From Helopsaltes ochotensis (taxonomy: Eukaryota; Chordata; Aves; Passeriformes; Locustellidae), in contig VXBM01000233.1 in the NCBI GenBank assembly GCA_013400155.1, forward strand, positions 862,182-926,181: a stretch of 64,000 nt of DNA, given 5' to 3'. Positions 1 to 12,700 of the stretch are shown in pieces. The notes below the pieces were generated by a model. It was not told the origin of the DNA. It searched no databases and saw only the letters and a program-made list of their open reading frames with translations. The stretch's first letter is position 1. Each line of letters starts with the position of its first letter. Both the position numbers and the translations under genes were made by a program.

Positions 1-573
1 GTATCAATGCACAGAATCACAAGACTTCTAGAAACATTCAATATCCACCCTTCCTTGCACCTAGCTATATAAACATACAACTGCAATTTTTCCTAGTTTA
101 TCAATACTTTTAACATTATAATGTGTCAAAATAAATATGTAAGTTTCAAAACTCTTGGGGTTTTTTTTGCCTTAAAAGCAATATTTTAAAACTTCCTAAA
201 AACCTGGCTTTCATTCTAGCAAAGCAGTACAATTGTTGTACTGAGCTCCTTTTTTTCAGATACAACACCTCTGTCCTTCTACTGTTTTCTGAAAAAACAA
301 GGAAGATAACCACAGTTTTGGTGCAAAGTTCAAGGACAGGTTGAATTATTACTTTCACCCACCATGCAAAATCACACCAGTTCGCTCAGCCTCTCTTAGC
401 CTAGTCTATATATTTGTCTATCTCAAAAAACAATGTTTCTATGAGATATACGCAAACTAAGATGAAGAAAAAAAAGCCCTTTTCTCTCTCCTTCAGATGT
501 CATGACATTTTTCTTTATCTCCCTTTCTGGTTTTGCTGAAGATGCAAAACACAGTCATGCATAAGGAGCTTAC
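1..573 (-). other. LAMA1: LAMA1 intron 17, 5' part
   Basis: AT-rich intron sequence following the exon 17 donor and running off the left edge. No exon, RNA gene or recognisable repeat seen. Confidence 0.8.
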
Positions 574-701
574 TTGTTTGCAGCAGAACTCAGAGGACAT
601 GCACAGGGCCGGCAGTCCTCAGATGTTCCTTGGGATGGATTTCCATAGAAGCCAGGCAAGCACTGATCACAGAAAGGTCCTGTCGTGTTGTGTTGACAAG
701 C
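574..701 (-). CDS. LAMA1: LAMA1 exon 17 (LE6), last exon in window
   Basis: 128 bases (residues 739-780 plus two bases). Reads ACQHNTTGPFCDQC, LPGFYGNPSQGTSEDC and RPCACPL, completing LE6 and opening LE7, with an NTT sequon. Acceptor GTCTCACAG, donor ACAA|GTAAGC. The split Asn codon should be completed by exon 18, left of this window. Confidence 0.95.
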
Positions 702-3700
702 CTGTGAGACACGGAAAAAATCTTTTTGTATTTTCTCTTGATGGTTTTGTGGCCCCCTGAGGGATTCCTACAGCAGTCTGCATGCAGTGTGACACCCACG
801 GAAGCCATTCTTCAAGCCATGAAGAACTGCCTAGAACTCTGAAAATAAGTGTTTGATTTTTTTTTTGAGTTCTAACAATCCTGATTGTTTTTCTTACATT
901 TTAGAATATACTCTATGAAACCAGCCACATTACTTTTACACATAGTTAAATACTTGTTGCATCTTGCACACATTTGCAGGAAAAAACTTATATAGCCTCT
1001 ACTGATTTTCAGCCTTTTTATTCCAAGTAATCTTTCATTTTCAGAAGAGATGTGAGAGCTAAATTTTCTCTTCACAAGGTAATGTGCAATTTCCACTGGT
1101 GTTAGTCGTGGAAGATGCACATATATCTGAAAACAGATATTCACCACTTAAATCCTTCAGGATAATCTTTCTTTTCAGGAACTTGCAGCAAGCAAAGTCA
1201 AGATTTTTATGAGCCAGTATATGATGGCATTATTGTATTAGTTCTGACTATTCCCCACTTGAAATGATAAACTGAAACAAATTCTTTATTGGAAAACATT
1301 ACTGGAGTCTTGAAACATACTCTGAACTAAACAATGAAAACCAACAAAAACAAACACTTGGTACCCATAGCCTGAAATTATGCACACTGTAAACTCGTTT
1401 CCCACAGTCAAAATGCTCTCCTAATACCTAAATAGATGCTTAAAACACAGAACACTTTGAAGGACGACTTACAAAGCAAACACCGTGAATGTCACACTCA
1501 GTTGCATGCCCATTGCACTTGCAGGGTTGACAAATACCTCCAAAAAGTATTCCATCCACACGGTAGTACCCAGGGAGACAAGACTGAAAAGAAATGAAGG
1601 GAGAAAAAAGCAGTAGCATTATATGTGTTGAAAAAACACATCAAAACTTTTTCAAAGAGTGCACTTCAAACCACCCACCATCCAACCCATTCACACTGTG
1701 GTAATGGAAAGCTCTTTCAATCCTATTGATGTCACTGTAGCTCTTTTCTGGTGGTTGTTTTTCACTTGCACTGGATAAAAGGGGATAAGAATTAACTCCA
1801 TAAAACTTTGATTCATCCCTTTGTTCCCTGAAGGCACGAAAGTTAACTTTTGTGTGGTTTAAAATGAGAAATTCCCTATTATGAGACAATAGAAAAGAGA
1901 TTCTACCACCTCTGCAAAATCATTAACAATGCTGTAGCACAGGGCTTCATACTGGAACTATTTGTCAATACAAGTCCTGCTACTCTGCAGCTGGACAGCA
2001 CCTCTCTAAATCTTCTATTCACAGATACACAAGCCTTGCACAATGCATTTCACCCTTGTGGGTTCTTCCAAAGGCTAGCATTCCTCCCCGCTAAGGTTCC
2101 TCATTGCCTCCCTAAACTCAATGGCACCTGACAGGAATAAACTGCACATGATCCAGATCCAGAAAAAGTGCTATTAATGAGTAAGGTAAGCTCAAAATAG
2201 CTTCACAGAGCTTTAACAGCTGCCCCCTCTGCAACACTGACATTCTGAAGTGCATCATCATTTTTAGTACCATGAAAAAGAATTCAAGAAATAAGCTTAA
2301 AATCCCATTTAGAGTACTTGAAAGAAAATATCTTCAGGATCCCATAACGTATTGTAGGCAGCAGTTCACCACAGAACGCATACTTTAATGGCAGTTTAAT
2401 TAAAGGCAGCCTGCCTTTAAACCTAGATTCTTTACAATAGGAGATAACTTTTGCATACACAAAACACTGTAAGAGGTTACCTCACAGGATATTCCTGTGT
2501 AACCCTGAGGACATTCACAGAATTCCACATCTGGTGCCGAAGAAAGATCTATAACATTCGCACTTGCAGTATCCAGGGACACAGAGTCCAGCCTAGGGTT
2601 AAGCAGGAAAACATCACATCATTTGTTTCCCTGGACTTGATCTTCAGCAGGACAGTTTGCTTCTGGGGAGGTAACACCACTGAGCACTGCTCCCTGGCAG
2701 GGACAACTGAGGAACAGGCACAAATCTCTTCTGTAAGAAGTCTGTGATCATACTCTTATCACTGTATTTGTAGTCCTGGGAGTAGATGTCTCCTGTTATC
2801 ATTATTGTTACTGAAAGAGACAACCTTCTCAGCCACAGGTAACATTTTTGTAAGGAATCTTTACAAACATTCCATACAGATGAACACACCCTAAAGGAAC
2901 ATAAATTTCACCAGAGTGGTGTGGGTGCACAAAGCAAATTTGGTATCAGTCCCTATTTTACTGACACGAAATGATATCAAATCACAGAATATTCACACAA
3001 TATTTTTGAGTAGGAAGGAATCATCAAGCCCAACTCCTAAATAAATGGCCCATATAGGGATTTGAATCCACAACTTTAGCATTATTAGCACCATGCTCTA
3101 ATTAGGGAAGGAGGAAGAAAGGTGTCAGCGAGTGTAAGGAAATTAGGTAAGTAAATGATGAAGCCGATTGCCTTGAGAGCAATACAGCTTTATTCCTACA
3201 TATTGAAGAAGAGGTAAAACAAAGATCTCTAAGGTCTGAGACAGATACTGCCAATGCTGGTTTGAGACTGGAATGATCAGATAATCAACTGCAGCCTAAT
3301 TTTCCTATTAAGGACTCCCTTAGAGATGAGTCTCAATAAAATCCACAAACAAACATCAAGAGAAATTACAATCAATGTCTTTACTGATCCGTTTTCAATA
3401 GTCAGTGATGGATTAACCTGCCACACACCCAAATAAGCATACTGTAGAGAGTTCTGGAGGTATTTCACTCTAAATAAAACAGCCACTGTACTAAGGCTTT
3501 TATGCACTATTACTTTAAAGCAGAAGACAACATCTCTGATATCAGATATCTTTAAAATCAAATGTCCTTTCCCACACACTCCATATGACTGTATTTTGGG
3601 GACAAAGACTGGTCTTAAGAAAATTCAATAAACAACATTTTTTTCTAGAAACTATTAACATAGAACTTCAGGAATACTGCCACTAAGGATCATGATTTAT

Positions 3701-6700
3701 ATGCAGAAAAATAATAGTAGTATATAGAATAACTTGAGTATTTTATCTCACTTACCTGTACACAGCCTTTTTGGCAATGTTGTAGTTGGCCCTGATCAGA
3801 AGATGGGTCACATTTGCCAGAACAGTCATCAACATTTCCCTGTCTATTGCCTTTTTTGTATTGAACTCTATGAAATTCTCTGGTACAAATCTCACTGAAT
3901 TAGAATACTCCTCATAAGGCTGTAATGACAAGCCCGCTGCTCTTGTACTCAGAATCTGCCTGTTACCCTGAAATTGAAGGACAAGAGAAAACATTTTCCT
4001 TATTTGTAAGTAAATTTTAGTAAGCAATACCATTTAGTGTCAAATACACATCCACAGAGAAGAGGCAATGAAATTAAATTCCTTTCATTAAGAAAAAAAT
4101 AAATAAAAGGTCAACATTTTCTATGGCTTCAAGACCACAATCCCACTCTCTCTTGGTTCAGAGACTTCTGCACTTCTGTAAGAGAATAAACCCAATTGTA
4201 AAAATGATATACCTCTACAAAACAGAATATCCTTTCTCGTTGGTTCTATTGCTAAGTACATATTAAAAATAGTGGTTTTGGAGATGCCTGGATTCAGTAT
4301 AGAACCTTACTTTTTAACTGCAGCATGTATCCAGAAAAGTAAGCAATCAGCAAGAACACTCACCTGTTTCATTAAACGTAAGTCTTTATTGTTTAGTATT
4401 TCAGTTTATTGCAGTGTGTTTTGTAAACATAGCTTAGCAGATTCGGTAATAAGCAACTCACCCACATACACAGATTAAATTCTAGGTATTTAGCATTTAA
4501 AACTAGTAGTGTATACCTTCAATTTCAGACAAATGGATTAGAAAATCAGAGAAATAAGTAGTAATAAAATCTTGATAGTGACTTTTAAGGGACTTTAAAC
4601 TGACAAAACTATTACTATAGAAGTATTATTTTATTTTTTAACCCCTTCATAGATTCTTAATAGTGTCTGAATAGTAATAAACTGAAAAAAAATCCACCTG
4701 AATGATGACATCCACACTAGACACTATATCACTGTCCACACTCTCCATCGGAATGTCATAAGATACCGAATACTTCAAGTCTCCACCAAAAGCTGTGAGC
4801 TGAAAGAACAAAAAGCAAAGTCTTAACAATACAATATAACCTCCGGCCAACACAAAGAAATTACACGAGTCAGTACAATGTCCAAATTATAAGACAATTG
4901 CAGGCTTACAAATACCACTTTACAGGAAAAGTATAACATGTCGTGAGTGTCAGCACAGGGACAAGAGCTGGCTTGTTGCTGTGCAGGTGGTGAGAGCTAG
5001 CTCAAGGCTCTACAGGTGATTCAGGTAAGTGCCCTCATTCAGTGAAACACTAACAGGGCTCTGAACAGACAGCTGAGGTGTACACTATCATCCTAGCCAA
5101 GGGGCACAGCATGTTGGAGTTTTTCACATTCCATACACCACCTTTCAGGGTCCTTAGCCCACCAACTGCTGCTGACAAAGTAAGTTAATCAACAGTTAGA
5201 CCTATATTAAATGAATACGAAATCAGAATTTGAGTGAGTGTTGCCCAGTGCAAAATCTGCTCCTTAATGTTACACTTCTTACACTTGCTTTCATTTTCCG
5301 TGTCACTTCTGATAATAAACACAGCTGCATGGGCAGAATGGACTGAAAATAATTACAGGTAAGGCTGCAAGGTTCTCCTCTGCTCACCACTGGTGAGGCC
5401 ATAGATGGAGTTCTGACTTCCAGGTCTGAGTGTCCCAGTACAAGAGAGCTGGACATACTGGAAAGAGTCCAGCAAAGGGCCATTTAAATGATTAAGAGCC
5501 TGAAGTACCTTTCATGTGAGGAAAGACCAAGAGTGGGTGCAAAGAGGACGGAGCTGGGCTCTTTTCAGTGGTGCCCAGTGCCAGGAAAGGGGGCAATGAC
5601 CACAACCTGAAATACAGGAGGTTCCTGCTGAACATCAGGAAACACATATTGTGAGGGTGCCCAAGCAGAGGCACAGCTTGCTCAGAAAGGTTGTGGAGTC
5701 CCCATTCTTGGAGGTACTCAGAAGCAGCTCTCTGATCATGGTACTGGTTAACCTGCTCTAGGTGCCCCTGCTTGAGGATGGAAATTAGGCAAATGACCCC
5801 CAGAGGTCCCTTTCAACCTCAACTATTCTGTGGTTCTGCTGCAAAAACTACAACACCCAGAGCTTTAGCTACTAAACCGGGAAAAAATTAAAGACTAGTT
5901 GTTTGGAATCAGAAGATGGCCAAGAAGCAGGTAAGAGATTTTAATGGTCACATCTACTGTTATTGGACAAGGCATAAGGGGTTTAAGTTTTGGGATAGGA
6001 ACCAAGTGCACGGGAAATGGAAGCATATAAATCAATCTCAGTCAAGAGATATTATATTGTGTCAAGGATAGGCAGGGAAGGAAGTGAGGAGATGGATGAA
6101 CTCAAAGACCAAAAAGAGGGTACTGGGCATGTCTGCACAGGAACATTCTGATTTGAAAAGCAGAGATACAGTGAGAAGTTTGTTAATACTGAGCTTTATG
6201 TTTAAACTTTAACTACAGAAACTATACATTTAGAGCAATAGGTTGTGGTTAAGACAGAGAACCTATGAAGGAGTTTTGACTTCTTGGCTGAGTACTTACT
6301 TTATTTCCTAGATATGCCTCAGGTGCTGACCAGTAGTAAGTATTTTTCAGTACTTTCACAGCCTCAGTGTTGTTAATACTTATTTGATGGGGTCCATCAA
6401 ACTGGCTCCGCTGAGGCTGCACACTCCTTGCTTTGTACAGATCAGTAACAAGCCATCCAGTCATGTCTGAAATCTGCAAGAGTAATATTAACAGCAGTTG
6501 TGTCACTGAGAAAGCATTCACCTCTTCCTAGATACTCATTCAAACAGAGATCTAGAGCACTTTCACTAGCCAAATCTGACACCCAATATATGCTAACATG
6601 CTACTTCAGACTAGGATGGTCTCCACCTGTCTATTTGACAGGAACAAGTGTGATTTTTATCCTTCCAACAAAATTAACATTATACCTATGCAGCTCCCTG

Positions 6701-9700
6701 AGACAAACACAGAATTTCAAAGGCTTCAAGGCCAATTGTTCCCATCTATATATAAGGCTGAGCTGGAGGAAAGCAAAAACTACAGTCCCAGAAGAGGGAC
6801 CAAGATGAGAGAACTTTGTTCTTCTCACAGAGAGAGTTTTATTCAATCATCTTAGAATTTCAGTCATTTTGATATATTTTCCTCCCTTTTTCTTGCACAC
6901 AAAATAGGAGACCAAGATGTGGCTAGCTCTGCAAAGATACAGGAATTTGGTGGGAAAAAAGTGGCCCCAGAGCCCCATAACTCAAGAACTGTCTGATCAG
7001 AAGACAGTGATATTTGCAAACACTGTTTGTGAAGAGAGCATTGACCGTATTGCCAGAGGTCAAACAGCCTTGTCCAACAGGTATGAGAGCAAGGAAACAA
7101 GTTTGGGGTTATCTCTCCAGTCTAAAAAACTTTAACAGTCAAAAAGAAAAAAATCATTTCTCCAGTGCATTACTGCAGCCTTCACTACCCAACACTTCTG
7201 ATATTACTCCAGGCCAGCAGGGCCAAAGCCTGCGCTGGGATGACTTGCTCAGATGTCTGGGATGACACCTCAGAGCTGCCCAATGACACTGAAAATCCAT
7301 TCCTCTGTGAGGAGACACATAGCAGAATTTGCAGTTAACTTGGGCACATGTCAAAGAGAAATACAGTACGTTTTGCAGCTGCCTGAGGAAAGAATATTAG
7401 GTCATGGACGTAACATAGAAATACCTGACTGATGGGCCATGTAAGACTGTCACAGACATCAGAAACACCAAAGCAAAAACACTCTGTGCAGCCCTGAGGA
7501 TTTCTTCCTTGCAAATTGTAGAATCCTGGTTTACAGAGATCACAGTTTTCACCTTCTACATTTTCCTGTCAAAGGCATATAACATTTGGTTCACATCAGC
7601 ATTATTATGGTAACAAATACCATAGATTAGGTGGGATTTAGGCATAACAGCATTCAGAAGGGTTATAAAAGAAAACACATTTCAGCACAGCAGGATTACT
7701 GAATAAGACTCAGAGCTTAAAACTGAAACTGATTGGAAAAATTCATCAGAATTTGCCAGTTCATCAAAATCTAAACAAGCCCCAGCAAGGGTTCTATTGT
7801 AGTTAAATTTCAACACACAGGCAGGGTTTGAAAAGCTTCTGCCAGGTTGCCAGTCTACTCGTCTTGTAGCTTGACTTCGTAGATTGCTCTGGAGGAAAGA
7901 TCTCATGCTTTCTGAATCCAGAGGGATTACCTTTCAGATATCTCACCAGATAGAATCCAGAAAGTTCACCTTAAGGGCCAGGCTGTTTGAGCCACCACAG
8001 CCAGCTTCAGGACAACAGTTTCTCAGCCATCTCTTAGTATTTATGCTGTGATGCCCACTACTGCTTCCACCTCTTCCTGCAAGAGCACCACACTATGCTA
8101 GCTGGCAACTCTTCCACCCAATATGCTTTGGCTAAGGTCCAGAAACCCCTGCTCCAGAAGTAGAGGTGCTCCACTCCTTTAGCTCCTTTCCTTGGTCTTC
8201 TGCCATGCAAACTGGGTAGTTCAGAGTGAACAGCTACAAACTTCTTCCAGTGCAGATTTTACAGGGGGAAAAAAACCCAAAATGATACACCAAATATTTT
8301 TTCTTGTACAATTTGTGCAGCAAATATGTGGCTACGTCTTCAAAAAAGTTTAGACAATTCCTAATGACAAAAAAAGACAGCAGAGAAATTACTTGACAAA
8401 TACCCACAAAGCTGTGTAAATAGCAGGTCTCCATGGGCATTTACACACACTAAAATACAGAACATTTCCTACTGCCAGGGACAAGATTCTGATAATGACC
8501 TAGCTTCATATCAGGACAAGACCTGGACACACACCACCCTCCAATCCCAATATTTGGTTTCAATTATGGGAAAACTCCATTAGAAAGGCAAAAAGAACTT
8601 TACAGAACACCTCACAAAGTGATACATATGGTTAGGACACTAAGAATGTAAGGCATCCATGTGAAGCACAATTGTTTTGAGGAAGCCTATACGAGCTCTG
8701 CATTGCCATCTGAAATGCAAAGCCTGCAGACCAATTCTGCAGTTACCAGGGTACCTTCAGTTACAAGAATCACTCCAGATTGCAGACTTATATCAGATCT
8801 GGTCCTATGAAGCTAATTTCAGGCTTATCAGAGAGAAATCTGAGACTTCCAACTGTCTTTCCTTCTGGAACAGTGTTTGGCATGTCAAGTTTTACATAAG
8901 ACCTCCTTAGACAGCCAGGTTATGTGTTTTTGTAAGCAAAGTACAACCTGTGCTTGCAAAGCATATTAAAATCTTATGATCTCAAGTTCTGATTCAAAGG
9001 TTGAAGATGGCTGTTTCTATTTGTTCCTATGCAAACTTGGGAAAAATCTCAAGCAAAATGCCCCCTGAGATAATGAGATCTTAAAATCTTGGATTTTTAC
9101 AGAATAGTATTTGTATGCTCTTTTCAGCTTTTTTATTTCTCAGTCTTCAGGATGGAATTGGATCACACATTTCACTGTCTAACATTATTAGACAGAAATC
9201 ATTTATTTCTTAATGAAAAAAATCTCACCCAATGACAAGACATCAAGAGCTGTATTTCAGCAAATATCAAATATCACAAAATACACCATATAATAAAAGA
9301 ATACCTACTTCTACTGTGTTCACAGAGTCTGCAAGGGCTTAGAAATCTTGTCTCCTTAATTTGATATTTGAAGTGCACAACTTTTCTCCTTTCATCTCCA
9401 CAGGTGGTCCACTGACTGGTGACACTCTGTGATCTGGCCTAAAATTCTATATGCCCACAGCAGCACTGAAAAGGGGTCATTTCTAGTCCAGTTTATACCA
9501 AAAATTTCACCAGTTAGCTGCATTGGCTGATGCAATGTTACCCTAGCTCAAAATCAGGCACTCATCTCCTTTTTCGTATTGAAGTTGGCGATTGGAGCCA
9601 TTTTGTTTTTCCAGAATCTTGTTATTTATATAAATTTGATTTTTTTGGATCAGATAAATTATGCAAAAGGACTCATTTTTTTAAAGAATTGTCAAACAAA

Positions 9701-12700
9701 CTATGTTATCTTTGGCTCCTGTTCCCTATCATGTTTGGCAACAAATACATAAACTACTCTAACACTTGGTTCAGAAAATTAAGTAACTTCTTTAAATATT
9801 AACACAGTTCAGTTATAGAATTCAGTGGAATCTACAGCTGCAAGAAATTTTAAGAGGTTTGGATATTTACCAAAAAATAAAATGCTGCAAAAACTGCTCT
9901 CTTTTTAAACATTTTTATGGTTTATATTTTGCAATAGAATAATTAAATCATATTCCACACATATGTCTAGTGCAAGTGTTCCAATAGCTCTTTCCAAATG
10001 CCTGCTGTTTCTTCACACAAAGCAGATGTTTTAAACACAACATTTGTTCACAAGCAATCAGTGGCTTTGAGGAGAAATATCAGCTCATGTCTAAAACCAA
10101 ACCCAGCTAGGCATACTCACACTCTGTGACTGCCTCACACATGTACACGTTCTATTTCATTTCAATGTCAGTCTCGCCCATTATTACAGAAAATGTTGTA
10201 TTAGTAACATATAATTTACCGTATTTTTCAGTTATCAGAGAATAATTATTAGCTTTAAGTTCTAGGCTGTCAGGTGTACACCAGGTTACTTCTTATGAAG
10301 TGATTTCCCCAGTTAATGAAGTAATTTCACTATTAATGAAAATCTTAATCACTATTAATGAAAATGTTAATAAACCACAGATTCCACGTTGAACAAAGAC
10401 GGCAGCTTAGTACTCACTTTGCAAAGACAAGGCTCCGTGCACGGATCTTCATTAATGCTCCCAACCAGGCTGCAGTTACAGCGCAGGCAGTTTGGGTAGC
10501 CCCGATACCCAAATGCACAATGATCACATTTCTCTCCTGCAAAACCTTCCCTGCACTGACACTGGCCTGGCCAAGACCCTTGAATAGCAAAAGTAGAGAA
10601 AAAAAAAAAAAATCAGAGCAGGCAACAGGCTGGATTCAAGCTCTCTCAGAGGGTACAAATAATCTAGGATTCCTTTTTTATTATGCTCCAATGTCTTATT
10701 CTGCAGATACTTGGCACAAGGTCAGTCTCACAATTTTTTTATTTAAAGAATTAAATGCAAAGAAACTGCAGCAAAATGAATTTTATGACAGCTGTAACAG
10801 CATTCATAAAAAACGGTGTTAGATCTCAACACCTCACATTGGTTTATACAGTAGGAGCCCACAATCCCCACAGGAGAACACATTCAGGGACCTAACATAT
10901 CCCAAGTCATAAAACTACATTATGCCTCAGCATCACCTTCCCAAAGATTTACCAGTGTTTTGAAGTGGTACCTAAAAGGCAACCATTCAAAGGTAGATAG
11001 TGTTCCCTCAAACTTCAATGACCTACAGCCAGACTTGAAATTTAGGGAAAAGGCACTTGCTGCTTCCTTACCACGCTGAGAGTCAGAATGGTGCTCATCT
11101 TTAACACAGACAGAACTCAGAGAGCCAAAGGGGTCGCAGTCACAGGGATAGCAGGGGTGATCCTCATAGGGAGAAACCTACAAAATAAAAGTTCTCTGGC
11201 AAATTCTCCAATCATTAACTGGGAAAAGTCAAGTTACATCTGTTTCCTGTCTTCAATCACCAAAACTAAAACGAACAAAGGCGTGAAAAAGATAATATGG
11301 GGCAATAGATAAAGGGACTAGTCTAACTTTAGCAAGCAGAAGGATCAGGGGATTGCAGTCTAGAAAAAGCTTAAATGTGGGAAAAAGTTGATCTTCAATA
11401 TCACAAAGATACAGTAACTGCTAATGCCTGGAAGCTGAAGTCTGACACATTCAGCATAAATAGACATTTTTATAAAGTAACAGCAATTAACCACTGTGAA
11501 GTTTTGCCAAAAGATATGGAAATGTTTAAGAAAAGAGTGGATGCTTTTTGCAAAGATATTCTGGTTCAAAGAGGAAGGAAATTAAAGAAATCCTTGGCTC
11601 GGTGTTCAATGGAAGGACAGCTTATCTATGAATAAAGACTCATTCTGACTTCATGATCTATAAATCTTTGAAATACAAGGCGGTGCAAATCATATGGCAA
11701 GATTTTTTTTTTTTTGCAGGGAAAATTGTCCTTTGAGGTGCTTCAGCTGTAAAGCAAATCAGTAATATCCTCTAGATATACATTTAATGACTATGAGTTG
11801 ATCAAAGACCTTTCTTCAACGCTTCTTACAGCAACTACAAGAGAATTTCTGACTCCAATCTCTGACTCCAATCTCAGTTGATAAATACAGTTGATCTTTG
11901 GATCTGTACCTACTGTCTAGCCATACTCCTATGGACTCACCCTTGCTCTCTGCACCAATTTATGCCAGATTTTTAAAGTACAGGTTTTTCAAAATATAGG
12001 CATGAGCCTACCAAAGCAAGACCACATGGAGTAGAAATTTAGTTCAGAATGTCTCATTATACAGAGACCTCTAACACTGCAGTTATATGCAGTGTCAAGT
12101 TATATAAGTTCATATGTCTTCTAGAGTTTATGCCCTTTTGCCAAAGAGTGACACTGGAAAGTACACTCAGAGAGAGAGTGCAAGGTCTGCAACAATCACA
12201 ACAAGAAGAGCATTTGTTGCAACATCTCATGAGCCAAAGATTCTGATCTTCGAGCCAGGTCCTTTTCAACACTGGTTCATGACAGTGAAACTTTAGTACT
12301 TTGGACCTTTTTAGAGCTTCACCCACAGGAGAAATGGGTTTCCTATCAGAACATGTACATTTCCACACTAGGATATCAAGTGTCATCTTCACTTACAGTT
12401 TTCTTCTTGAACAACTTGACCTACCCTCCCACACAATTGAACATGCATTTTGGTTTTTTCTGCAAGTTTTGGCGTTATGTCATTTACAAAAAAACACTTA
12501 CAGTTCTTAGCTATTCAGCAACTGATAAAAAACCAAAATATTAATCATAATCAGCTGAAATAGGCATGATACCATGTTATAATTCACCAAAACATTAGAA
12601 CGGTATGTTCTAAATCTTACTTTGTGTGGTCTAAAATATCCATCAGCACACATTTCACAGTTGATGCCAGTAGTATGTTGAGTACAATTTAAGCACACAC

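Noticed and set aside
10358..10822. 154-codon plus-strand frame
   Set aside because: It is antisense to LAMA1 exon 10 and flanking intron, with no family match.
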